A program made the position numbers and the translations under genes. The notes beneath the pieces were generated by a model. That model did not search any database. It saw nothing but the letters and a program-made list of their open reading frames with translations, and was not told the DNA's origin. From contig JAFDFW010000088.1 in NCBI GenBank assembly GCA_019309605.1, forward strand, positions 1-7,378: a DNA stretch of 7,378 nt, read 5' to 3'. Shown here piece by piece: positions 1 to 5,677 of this stretch; the first letter of the stretch is position 1; the number at the start of each line of letters is the position of its first letter. The DNA is from Deltaproteobacteria bacterium. Its GTDB lineage: Bacteria > Myxococcota_A > Polyangia > Polyangiales > Houyiibacteriaceae.

Positions 1-61
1 GATGGATGCCACGGCGGCCGAGCTTCAAGAGGAAGCTGCCGCCGTCGCCCATCTGGTATAG
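1..61 (+). CDS. 3' end of an unidentified gene (partial, left edge)
   Basis: The second forward frame is open from the left edge and ends at a TAG at 59-61. Its last residues read MDATAAELQEEAAAVAHLV, an Ala/Glu-rich helical tail. Thirteen of 19 codons begin with G, which is typical of a coding frame, and the 33-nt gap to the next plus-strand start would suit an operon. The tail loosely resembles the C-terminal helix of methyl-accepting chemotaxis proteins, but 19 residues are too few to name a family. The competing reading is the complementary frame on minus, which is also open here, has GC-rich third positions and gives a plausible peptide (MGDGGSFLLKLGRRGIH from an ATG at 50-52). I favour plus because a minus gene would have to start almost on top of the hydrolase start and leave no room for promoters. 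Confidence 0.35.
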   Translation, partial: MDATAAELQEEAAAVAHLV

Positions 62-94
62 GCTTTCGTCCAACCCCACCGAGGCGGTGCCCGT

Positions 95-994
95 ATGCGA
101 AAGCCCAGGCTGGTTGAAGAGCACGAAGCGGAAGGTAAGCGCGTCGTTGTGGACGGTCAGCACATCTTCGTCCGCGAAGAGGGTGAGGGTGAGCCGGTCC
201 TGCTGCTTCACGGCGTTCCGTCGAGTTCATTTCTCTACCGCAAGATGCTCCCCGAGCTCGCTGGGCAAGGGCTTCGTGGGGTCAGCTTCGATTTGCCGGG
301 CGTCGGTCTGAGCGACAAGCCCAAGGACATCGACTACGACTGGCATTCGCTCGCGAAGTGGGTCGGGCGTGTCGTCGATGTGCTGGCCCTTCCGCCGGTG
401 CACCTCGTCTTGCACGACATCGCGGGCCCGATTGGCGCGGAGTGGGCGATTCACAATCCGGTGAAAGTGCGTTCGATCACCTTCACGAATACCGTCATGG
501 ACGTCGCTCACTACACCCCCGCGTTTCCGATACGGGCTCTTCGGGTTCCGGTGCTCCGGCATGTGGTCTTCTCGACGATGAACACGCCCACTGCGCTGAG
601 GTTCTTCCGGTACAGCGGGGTCAAAAACCCCGATGCCATCAATGAAGACGTGGTGGCGAGCTACCTCTACCTCGTCAGGAACAACGGCGGTCACCACAGT
701 TTCCTAAAAATCATGGAAGGTTTCGACCTGACCGAGCAGCATCGAGACTGGCTGCGCGACGGCCTGCTCGCGATCGACAAGCCGATGCAGCTCGTCTGGG
801 GCGAGCAAGAGTTTGCGATTCCGAAGGCGCAGCTCCACTACATCAAGCAGGTGTTTCGATTGCGCGCCGAGCATATGGTCGACGCGCGCCACTTTCTCCA
901 AGAGGAGCATCCGGCGGTCATCGCGGCGCATATCGCCACCTTCTCCCAGGACATTGCCCAGCAATCAAAACGCGCTACAAACGCGACCCCGTAA
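95..994 (+). CDS. Alpha/beta hydrolase, haloalkane dehalogenase/epoxide hydrolase-like
   Basis: A 299-residue cytoplasmic alpha/beta-fold hydrolase. The oxyanion-hole motif is HGVPSSSFLYR (39-49), the strand-4 region is FDLPGVGLSDKP (65-76), and the nucleophile elbow is LHDIAG (106-111) with Asp108 in the nucleophile place. The catalytic His is His266 in RHFLQEEHP. An Asp nucleophile with HFLQE around the His is typical of haloalkane dehalogenases and related epoxide hydrolases. However, the two residues that bind halide in dehalogenases are changed: HGN is HGV (Val41), and the Trp after the nucleophile is Ile109. After strand 7 the usual Asp is Glu239 (WGEQEF); Asp136 after strand 6 is another possible acid. 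The substrate is therefore unknown and dehalogenation is doubtful. The ATG at 95 is chosen because family similarity (HEAEGK..VDGQHIFVREEGEGEPV) begins near residue 10; GAGG at 81-84 is a modest ribosome site. No signal peptide is seen. It lies upstream of ndk with a hairpin-bearing gap. Confidence 0.85.
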   Translation: MRKPRLVEEHEAEGKRVVVDGQHIFVREEGEGEPVLLLHGVPSSSFLYRKMLPELAGQGLRGVSFDLPGVGLSDKPKDIDYDWHSLAKWVGRVVDVLALPPVHLVLHDIAGPIGAEWAIHNPVKVRSITFTNTVMDVAHYTPAFPIRALRVPVLRHVVFSTMNTPTALRFFRYSGVKNPDAINEDVVASYLYLVRNNGGHHSFLKIMEGFDLTEQHRDWLRDGLLAIDKPMQLVWGEQEFAIPKAQLHYIKQVFRLRAEHMVDARHFLQEEHPAVIAAHIATFSQDIAQQSKRATNATP

Positions 995-995
995 A

Positions 996-1024
996 GTGCC
1001 TTTGGCACCACGGGGCTTTGCCCC
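996..1024 (+). repeat. Two tandem perfect mini-hairpins after the hydrolase gene
   Basis: Immediately after the hydrolase stop codon lie two perfect 5-bp stems, each closing a TTT loop: GTGCC-TTT-GGCAC at 996-1008 and GGGGC-TTT-GCCCC at 1012-1024, separated by three bases. No T-run follows, so this is not a standard intrinsic terminator. It could stabilise the upstream 3' end, attenuate readthrough into ndk, or be a copy of a dispersed REP-like element. The structures are seen directly; the role is inference. Confidence 0.6.
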
Positions 1025-1043
1025 ACCACGAACTGCATCGAAA

Positions 1044-1050
1044 AGAGGAG
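1044..1050 (+). promoter_or_regulatory. Ribosome binding site of ndk
   Basis: AGAGGAG lies 5 nt before the ATG at 1056. It is the strongest Shine-Dalgarno sequence in the left half of the window and fixes the ndk start, although the frame stays open upstream as far as the hydrolase gene. Confidence 0.8.
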
Positions 1051-1055
1051 CCAGC

Positions 1056-1475
1056 ATGGCTGTCGAACGGACCCTTAACATCATCAAGCCCGACGCCGTC
1101 GAGCAGAATAACATCGGGAACATCCTCGCCATGATTCAGGGTGCGGGTCTCGAGATTCTCGGCCTACGCATGTTGCACCTGAGCCGAGCGCAGGCTGAAG
1201 GCTTCTACGAGGTTCACAAAGACAGGCCGTTCTTCGGCGAGCTCGTCGAGTTCATGACGCGTGGGCCGGTCGTCGTGACTGCGCTCCAGGCCGACGGCGC
1301 CGTGGCGCGCTACCGCACCTTGATGGGGGCGACCAACCCCGCGGAAGCCGACGAGGGCACCATCCGCAAAGCCTACGGCACCGACATCGGCGAGAACGCC
1401 TGCCACGGCTCCGACAGCGTCGAGAATGGCCGGATCGAAGTCGGGTACTTCTTCCCCGAGTATCTCCTCAAGTAG
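1056..1475 (+). CDS. ndk: Nucleoside diphosphate kinase
   Basis: A 139-residue protein of the usual bacterial NDK length. It transfers the gamma phosphate of ATP to other (d)NDPs by a ping-pong mechanism through a phosphohistidine, balancing nucleotide pools in the cytoplasm. The N-terminus ERTLNIIKPDAVE carries the conserved Lys11. The active-site motif NACHGSDS holds the phosphorylated His117. The family blocks RPFFGELVEFMTRGPVV (57-73) and MGATNPAEADEGTIRKAYG (90-108) are present, and the C-terminus is RIEVGYFFPEY. All expected catalytic residues are present, so it should be active. The start is set by the AGAGGAG site. dapD begins 3 nt after its stop, so the two are translated from one message. 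In E. coli rlmN lies just downstream of ndk; here rlmN is 1.7 kb away, on the same strand. Confidence 0.98.
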   Translation: MAVERTLNIIKPDAVEQNNIGNILAMIQGAGLEILGLRMLHLSRAQAEGFYEVHKDRPFFGELVEFMTRGPVVVTALQADGAVARYRTLMGATNPAEADEGTIRKAYGTDIGENACHGSDSVENGRIEVGYFFPEYLLK

Positions 1476-1478
1476 GCC

Positions 1479-2312
1479 ATGGGCGACTCGAGCGAAAGCC
1501 AGTTGCGCCCCCTCATCGAGCAGGCCTTCGACGACCGGTCGAAGCTCGAGGATGCGCAGTACCGCAGCGCCGTCGAGGAGACGATCGAGCTCCTCGACAA
1601 GGGGAAGGTTCGCGTCGCGACGCGCGGTGACGACGGGGAGTGGACCGTTCACGCGTGGACGAAGCAGGCGATTCTTCTCTACTTCGGAATTCGCGGTATG
1701 GAGCGCGTGGAAGTCGGCGCGTACGAGTACCACGACAAGATCCCTCTCAAGAAGAACCTCGACCAGCAAGGCGTCCGAGTCGTGCCGCCCGGCACGGTTC
1801 GTTACGGCGCACACTTGGAGCGCGGCGCCATTCTGATGCCCGGCTACGTGAACATCGGCGCCTACGTAGGCGCCGGTTCGATGGTCGACACCTGGGCGAC
1901 GGTTGGTTCGTGCGCACAGGTCGGCAAGGGCGTCCATCTGTCTGGCGGCGTCGGCCTCGGAGGGGTCCTCGAGCCTCCCGGCGCGACACCGGTCATCATC
2001 GAAGATGGCGCCTTTCTCGGCTCCCGCTCCATCGTCGTCGAAGGCTCGCGCGTCTGCGAAGAAGCCGTGCTCGGAGCCAATGTCGTGATCACGGCCAGCA
2101 CGAAGATCATCGACGTCACGGGCGCGGAACCGGTCGAAATGAAGGGCTACATCCCCCCTCGTTCGGTCGTCATCCCTGGCACCCGTCCCAAGAAATTCCC
2201 GGCAGGTGAGTACCAGATCCCGGTCGCGCTCATCATCGGAAAGCGGAAGGCGAGCACCGACAAGAAGGTCACGCTGAACGACGCGCTGAGGGACTTCGGG
2301 GTTTCCGTCTAA
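1479..2312 (+). CDS. dapD: 2,3,4,5-tetrahydropyridine-2,6-dicarboxylate N-succinyltransferase
   Basis: A 277-residue enzyme that uses succinyl-CoA to succinylate tetrahydrodipicolinate in the diaminopimelate/lysine pathway, feeding both lysine and peptidoglycan. The helical N-terminal domain (about 1-100) contains LEDAQYRSAVEETIELLD (23-40) and GKVRVA. The left-handed beta-helix of hexapeptide repeats spans about 105-235 and includes MPGYVNIGAYVGAGSMVDTW (120-139), ATVGSCAQVGKGVHLSGGVG (140-159) and IEDGAFLGSRSIVVEG (174-189). By analogy with E. coli DapD the active-site residues should be Asp137 (MVDTW) and Glu188 (IVVEG). The C-terminal block TDKKVTLNDALRDF is also family-typical, and the length matches the E. 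coli enzyme. The ATG follows the ndk stop by 3 nt, with AGTAGG overlapping that stop as a weak ribosome site, which suggests translational coupling. It shows that the organism uses the succinylase branch. Pairing with ndk is not functionally obvious. Confidence 0.97.
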   Translation: MGDSSESQLRPLIEQAFDDRSKLEDAQYRSAVEETIELLDKGKVRVATRGDDGEWTVHAWTKQAILLYFGIRGMERVEVGAYEYHDKIPLKKNLDQQGVRVVPPGTVRYGAHLERGAILMPGYVNIGAYVGAGSMVDTWATVGSCAQVGKGVHLSGGVGLGGVLEPPGATPVIIEDGAFLGSRSIVVEGSRVCEEAVLGANVVITASTKIIDVTGAEPVEMKGYIPPRSVVIPGTRPKKFPAGEYQIPVALIIGKRKASTDKKVTLNDALRDFGVSV

Positions 2313-2313
2313 G

Positions 2314-2397
2314 CAGCGACAGTGGCAGCGGCAGTGGCAGTGGCAGGGACAGTGGCAGGGGCAGGGGCAGGGGCAGAGACAGAGACAGTGTCAGCGT
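2314..2397. repeat. Imperfect hexanucleotide repeat, 14 units of CAGNGN
   Basis: Starting 2 nt after the dapD stop, 14 consecutive hexamers all fit CAGNGN: CAGTGG four times, CAGGGG three times in a row (2356-2373), CAGAGA twice, and single variants CAGCGA, CAGCGG, CAGGGA, CAGTGT and CAGCGT. The array fills nearly all of the 92-nt gap between dapD and the convergent minus-strand lipoprotein gene. It is purine-rich on plus, and its G-runs at 2346-2348, 2358-2361, 2364-2367 and 2370-2373 could form a G-quadruplex. No conventional terminator is seen in this gap. A frame running through it on minus reads an (SL/PL)n peptide, which I regard as an artefact. Confidence 0.9.
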
Positions 2398-2404
2398 TGG
2401 TGGG

Positions 2405-2833
2405 TCAGTAGCCGCCGCCGCGTTGGAAGCGTTTCCAGGCGGTGCAGGGTGTCCCGTAGCGCTTCTCGACGTACCGCAGTCCCCAGGCAATTTGCGGCCA
2501 TGGGTTCTTCCGGTAGTCCACCCCGTACGCCTTTCCCGAATCGGACATCTTGTTGCAGGGATAGCTCTGCGGGATACCGCATGCTCCCGTGCGCTTGTTC
2601 CGCGCTCGATGGTTCCAGTGGCTCTCCGCTTGCCAAAGTTTGTCGAGGCATTCGAATTCCTGTTCGCCGTCCCATTGCGAGTATTCGGTTCGAATCAGAT
2701 AGCGCGCGATCTCTTTGTTCTGCGCCGGAGTGTTGTTCGCCGCCTGCAACGTAGGCTTAGCGTCCGATGTGCTGGTGGCGCAGCCGCCGATCGCCAACAC
2801 CAGGGAAACGAAAGCAAACGAAATGCGAATCAT
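2405..2833 (-). CDS. Lipoprotein with lysozyme-like (SLT-type) transglycosylase domain
   Basis: A 142-residue putative lipoprotein. The N-terminus MIRISFAFVSLVLAIGGC is a lipoprotein signal with lipidated Cys18. A low-complexity linker follows (19-38), then a small lysozyme-like domain (about 40-142): FECLDKLWQAESHWN (60-74) with likely catalytic Glu70, GACGIPQSYPCNKM (83-96), NPWPQIAWGLRYVEKRYG (110-127), and the terminal AWKRFQRGGGY. This order matches the compact transglycosylase domains known from actinobacterial secreted proteins (ES.WN, YGIPQ, GSPC.AW...GWY), which cleave peptidoglycan glycan strands. Cys62 and Cys130 sit where those proteins carry a disulfide; Cys85 and Cys93 could form a second. 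The frame stays open upstream, but the signal peptide and the stop of the preceding gene (13 nt upstream) place the start at 2833. It probably forms an operon with the TM2-like gene. It may act on peptidoglycan from the outer or inner membrane face. Confidence 0.85.
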   Translation of the reverse strand: MIRISFAFVSLVLAIGGCATSTSDAKPTLQAANNTPAQNKEIARYLIRTEYSQWDGEQEFECLDKLWQAESHWNHRARNKRTGACGIPQSYPCNKMSDSGKAYGVDYRKNPWPQIAWGLRYVEKRYGTPCTAWKRFQRGGGY

Positions 2834-2846
2834 TCCGTAACCCCGC

Positions 2847-3059
2847 TCACTCCTCGATGGGTGAGTAATCGCGTGCCCACTCGTACGCCATGTAAGACGA
2901 GACGAGGTGGCAGACCCATCCAAGGAAGCCGCCGCTACCGATCCAGAGCCCGGGCGTGATGATCAGCCAAACGACCCCTCGCAGGAACTTGCCGTTGTAG
3001 AACTGGCCGAGGCCAGGGATGATGAACGACAGGACTGCGGCGGTACCGGGACGATCCAT
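2847..3059 (-). CDS. Small TM2-like membrane protein
   Basis: A 70-residue hydrophobic protein. Near the N-terminus is IIPGLGQFYNGKFLRG (13-28), a motif typical of TM2-domain and related small membrane proteins (P-G-hG-Q-hY-x-G-x). Hydrophobic stretches lie at about 7-20, 28-41 and 43-58, giving two or three membrane segments; the tail ARDYSPIEE is acidic. Its function is unknown. Its stop is 13 nt from the start of the lysozyme-like lipoprotein, so the two are likely co-transcribed, with this gene first. A plus-strand frame that later becomes rlmN is open across this gene, but its translation here lacks any family similarity, whereas the minus reading has a clear membrane-protein pattern. 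The ribosome site is weak (GGA four bases before the ATG). Confidence 0.8.
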   Translation of the reverse strand: MDRPGTAAVLSFIIPGLGQFYNGKFLRGVVWLIITPGLWIGSGGFLGWVCHLVSSYMAYEWARDYSPIEE

Positions 3060-3146
3060 GCGTCCAAGGTGCGTCGTCCCCTGCTGTTGTCAACGGCCTC
3101 GCGCCCGGATTGCGCGGTAGCCGCAACTCTGGCACCAGTTGGGGTC
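3060..3146. other. Divergent intergenic region between the TM2-like gene and rlmN
   Basis: These 87 bases separate two divergent starts and should hold both promoters. On minus a TTGACA hexamer lies at 3093-3088, but the bases 16-18 nt downstream do not resemble a -10 box, and a start there would fall on the ATG. On plus, TTGTCA at 3087-3092 likewise lacks a clear partner. I therefore assign no promoter. Confidence 0.4.
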
Positions 3147-4232
3147 GTGAAGCTCTCAGCCGATGCGTTGATCGCCCCATCACACCCAGTCGCGCGCTTG
3201 CCCGCTGAATGGGAAGAGCAGGTCCGCGCCTGGGGCGAGCCTGCGTATCGGGGAAAGCAGATCTTCGACTGGATCCATCGACAGGGCGTTCTCGACCCGG
3301 ACGAGATGAGCAATCTTCCCAAGACTCTCCGCGAGCGCATGAAGGAAGAGGGCGGGGGCTGGCCGATCCACATCGTGTCGGCACACGAGTCGGCTGATCG
3401 GACCAAGAAGTTCCTCGTTGGCATGCCTGACGGCGAGAAGGTCGAGACGGTGTTGATCCCGCAGCTCCGCAACGAGCGCATCGTCACCCAGTGCATCTCG
3501 AGTCAGGTCGGCTGCGCCATGGGCTGCGTGTTCTGCGCCTCCGGCGTTGCGGGCTTGAAGCGCCAAATGACCGATGCTGAAATTGTCGCGCAGGTGCTCC
3601 TTGGCCGTCGCGAGCTCGAGCCCGGCCAGCGCATTCGCAACGTGGTCTTCATGGGGATGGGCGAGCCGCTTCACAACTACGACGCGGTTGCGCGCGCGCT
3701 CGTGTTGCTCACGCACCCCGACGGCATCGATCTTTCCAAGCGGCGCGTCACGGTCTCGACGAGCGGCCTAGTCAAGCAGATCGATCGCCTCGGCAAGGAT
3801 TTCGACGGTCAGGTGCAGCTCGCCATCTCGCTTCACGCGGTGCGTGACGAGGACCGAAGTAAGATCATGCCGGTGAATCGAAAGCACGGGCTCGAGGAGC
3901 TGACCGACGCTCTGCGCCGTTATCCGATGCCAAAGCGCCAGCGAATTACCATCGAGTACACCTTGATCAAAGGCGTGAACGACTCAGTCCAGGACGCCAC
4001 CGGGATGGTGCATTTGCTGCGCGGCATCCCCGTGAAGGTGAACCTCATTCCGATGAACCCGATCTCCGGGTCCGACTTGCAGGCGCCTGATTCGAGTCAC
4101 GTGACCCGCTTCCAGGAACAGCTCACTCGGCGCGGCTTATCGGTGTTCGTCCGAAAGACACGGGGAGACGACGTCGCCGCCGCGTGCGGGCAGCTCGCGT
4201 TTCACGGCGAAGGTCCACGAAGCGCGAACTAG
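3147..4232 (+). CDS. rlmN: Dual-specificity 23S rRNA/tRNA adenine-C2 methyltransferase RlmN (radical SAM)
   Basis: A 361-residue radical SAM enzyme that methylates C2 of A2503 in 23S rRNA and, in studied species, A37 of some tRNAs, which tunes decoding fidelity. The N-terminal RNA-binding part includes WGEPAYRGKQIFDWIHRQGV (29-48) and MSNLPKTLRERM. The radical SAM cluster motif is CAMGCVFC, with Cys123, Cys127 and Cys130. Cys116 (VTQC) and Cys347 (AAACGQLAF) match the two mechanistic cysteines of E. coli RlmN. VFMGMGEPLHNYD is the SAM-binding GEP segment, and VSTSGL, ISLHA and IEYTLIKGVND are further family blocks. The frame is open back to 2907, but that part overlaps the minus-strand TM2-like gene and has no family similarity. 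I choose GTG 3147, with G-rich TTGGGG just upstream; TTG 3168 is a possible alternative. Length fits the family (about 340-385). Confidence 0.96.
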   Translation: MKLSADALIAPSHPVARLPAEWEEQVRAWGEPAYRGKQIFDWIHRQGVLDPDEMSNLPKTLRERMKEEGGGWPIHIVSAHESADRTKKFLVGMPDGEKVETVLIPQLRNERIVTQCISSQVGCAMGCVFCASGVAGLKRQMTDAEIVAQVLLGRRELEPGQRIRNVVFMGMGEPLHNYDAVARALVLLTHPDGIDLSKRRVTVSTSGLVKQIDRLGKDFDGQVQLAISLHAVRDEDRSKIMPVNRKHGLEELTDALRRYPMPKRQRITIEYTLIKGVNDSVQDATGMVHLLRGIPVKVNLIPMNPISGSDLQAPDSSHVTRFQEQLTRRGLSVFVRKTRGDDVAAACGQLAFHGEGPRSAN

Positions 4233-4445
4233 TGTTCGGCTCACAAAGGTAGCGGTCGAAAGCGAGTCTAGAGCGAGCCGGGTTGCGCGGAAGCGCGAGC
4301 CGAAGGCGACGCCCGGCGCGCATGCGCCGCCAAGGCAAAGCGAAGCGCATGCCGCGGAGGGAGGATTACGCGGTGGGGGTGGGTGGGTTGGATGAAACAA
4401 GCCAGACCACGTTCCCACTCGCCACAACGCTTTCGGATCCGCGAG
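4233..4445. other. Gene-free convergent gap with inverted repeats and a G-run block
   Basis: This 213-nt stretch lies between the ends of rlmN and the minus-strand uridylyltransferase. TTCGGCTC (4235-4242), starting just after the rlmN stop, is the exact reverse complement of GAGCCGAA (4297-4304), so the first 70 nt can close into a stem. Within that stem, GCGC-GGAA-GCGC can form a small GNRA-type hairpin. GGCGC-GCAT-GCGCC at 4315-4328 forms another. The right part contains GGGGG-T-GGG-T-GGG at 4375-4387, with GGG at 4359-4361 upstream. No T-run terminator, tRNA or coding frame with recognisable similarity is seen. Possible roles are a bidirectional 3' end structure, an uncharacterised RNA or a dispersed repeat. 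Confidence 0.5.
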
Positions 4446-5564
4446 CTAGAGGCTGCCGCGTGCTTTGAGGGCTTTGACGATATCGGGAAGCTCTTTGCCG
4501 ACATCCTCGGGCGTCTTGATGGGCTGGAAGCGCGCGTCTGGGCCGTGCCGCTCGACACGCAAGAATGCCGGCTCGAGGAACGCGGTTAGCTCACCGACGA
4601 GCCGCTCGAACTGCACTGCTGGTTTTCCGTCGACCGTCTTGTTCACCGCAAACCAGGTCAGTTCAAACTCCGAGTCAATCGCCTCGGCATCGAGCACGAA
4701 CGTGTTGGTGTTGAAGACGGGGATGCGCTCCTGGTCGAAGTCCTCCGGAAAGCGAAACGCCTCCACGATTTGTGGCTTCCCGTCGACTCGCGCCGGTGCG
4801 CCGCCCTTGTCGCCAGGTTCCTTGGGCGCCATCTCTGCAGTGAGCGCGGCGCCCGATTCGAGGTGCGCACCGATGATTGCTGGGTCGAGCGTCGCCGTCA
4901 GGTTGTCGACGTTCGACATCATCAGCGCGCGGCCACCGTGATCGCGAAAGTCTTTTAGAATACCCGAGCGGCGAAGCGCGAAGGTGAGGTCTCCGTGGCC
5001 TGGCGCATGAGACGACAGGGCGCCCGCGCCATCTTCGAAGAGTTCGCCTTCCGGTGTGACACGAAGCGAGATGAACTGCGGGAAGGTCTTGATCGGACAG
5101 CGCTCTGTGCTGAGCGACTCGGCCATCTGTCGAATCGCGTCGTCGGTTGCGAAGCTCGTCATGAGGTAGACCGGGATCGTCGCGTCCGCGCGCTCCGCCA
5201 CAGCAGCGATGTCCCTGAGCTTCAGCTCGAGGAACGATTGGCCGTCGAGCACCTCCACCGCTGCCTTGACGACTCCGCCAAACCGGGTCGCCATGCCGCC
5301 CGCTAAGATCACGGCCGCGACTTCGCCCTGTCGCATCGCCTCGTGGCCGCGCTCCGTCAGCGCTCGCCGGACGTCGCCGCCCAGGGGGGGAAGGGCTTGG
5401 AGATCACCCTCGTCGGGGGGCTCCACGTGGCCAGTGATCCGGTTTTGGGACGCCCCAAGCTTGCCCTGTGCCAAGCGTTCTCTCAACGATTCAAAGGGGA
5501 TATCCTCGAACCCGTACCGTTGAAGAAGTTGGGATGTCTCGGCGTCTATTTCTCGTGAACTCAT
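4446..5564 (-). CDS. UTP:sugar-1-phosphate uridylyltransferase, UDPGP family
   Basis: A 372-residue cytoplasmic nucleotidyltransferase that joins UTP and a sugar-1-phosphate to give UDP-sugar and pyrophosphate. It is of the eukaryote-like UDPGP type (UDP-glucose/UDP-HexNAc pyrophosphorylases), not the shorter bacterial GalU type. Visible motifs are the nucleotide-binding loop VILAGGMATRFGG (85-97) with Lys100, YLMTSFATDDAI (133-144), FPQF (161-164), APGHGDL (187-193), SNVDNLTATLDP (217-228) for metal and substrate binding, KEPGDKGG (248-255), FNTNT (284-288) and PIKTPED (348-354). The loop deviates from the usual LAGG.GTRLG by Met-Ala and Phe. Sugar specificity (glucose, GlcNAc or GalNAc) cannot be read from the sequence. 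The frame is open to 5651, but the upstream part is Pro/Ser/Val-rich without similarity. I choose the ATG at 5564 (MSSREIDAETSQLLQRYGFED); it lacks a good ribosome site, so the start is uncertain. The gene stands alone on this strand. Confidence 0.9.
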   Translation of the reverse strand: MSSREIDAETSQLLQRYGFEDIPFESLRERLAQGKLGASQNRITGHVEPPDEGDLQALPPLGGDVRRALTERGHEAMRQGEVAAVILAGGMATRFGGVVKAAVEVLDGQSFLELKLRDIAAVAERADATIPVYLMTSFATDDAIRQMAESLSTERCPIKTFPQFISLRVTPEGELFEDGAGALSSHAPGHGDLTFALRRSGILKDFRDHGGRALMMSNVDNLTATLDPAIIGAHLESGAALTAEMAPKEPGDKGGAPARVDGKPQIVEAFRFPEDFDQERIPVFNTNTFVLDAEAIDSEFELTWFAVNKTVDGKPAVQFERLVGELTAFLEPAFLRVERHGPDARFQPIKTPEDVGKELPDIVKALKARGSL

Positions 5565-5677
5565 CAGAATCGCCGAAACCCAAGCACTTTCTACACGCCC
5601 TGTCGAGCGGGCCACGGCCACTCCGCCGAGGGGGGATGACGGCGGGCCCAAGCAGACGTACAGATAAGAGAGGACCT
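5565..5677. promoter_or_regulatory. Divergent promoter region of the uridylyltransferase and WxDGxW protein genes
   Basis: These 113 bases lie between the two divergent starts, so promoters for both are expected here. I could not identify convincing -35/-10, sigma-E-like or sigma-54 elements. TCGACA on minus is close to a -35 box but has no -10 partner. The region next to the plus gene carries its ribosome site. Confidence 0.4.
5668..5674 (+). promoter_or_regulatory. Ribosome binding site deciding the start of the WxDGxW protein
   Basis: GAGAGGA stands just before the ATG at 5678. Together with the signal peptide that begins at that ATG, it selects this start over upstream in-frame codons reaching back to 5468, inside the minus-strand gene. 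Confidence 0.75.

Noticed and set aside
1..226. Long open minus-strand frame opposite the hydrolase start, with protein-like translation (for example ALTFRFVLFNQPGLSHTG) and GC-rich third positions
   Set aside because: It uses the same codon boundaries as the plus frame, so its third positions mirror plus first positions. The hydrolase reading has clear family motifs from about residue 10, so overlapping minus coding is unlikely. The part left of 95 remains ambiguous and is noted with the partial gene.
1164..1937. 257-codon minus frame across ndk and dapD
   Set aside because: Antisense shadow of two well-conserved genes; Val/Asp/Ala/Arg-rich translation without motifs.
2269..2490. Minus frame reading (SL/PL)n
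   Set aside because: Produced by translating the CAGNGN hexamer array; no start signal and no family similarity.
3065..3093. Perfect TTGACA on minus as a promoter for the TM2-like gene
   Set aside because: No -10-like hexamer at the right spacing, and the implied transcription start would fall on the ATG.
2907..3146. N-terminal extension of RlmN
   Set aside because: Overlaps the minus-strand TM2-like gene, shows no RlmN similarity, and would make the protein unusually long.
3180..3716. 178-codon minus frame inside rlmN
   Set aside because: Antisense shadow of conserved radical SAM coding sequence.
4268..4558. Open frames on both strands across the gap after rlmN
   Set aside because: Arg/Ser/Ala-rich translations typical of GC-rich non-coding sequence, no ribosome site, and overlap with the end of the uridylyltransferase gene.
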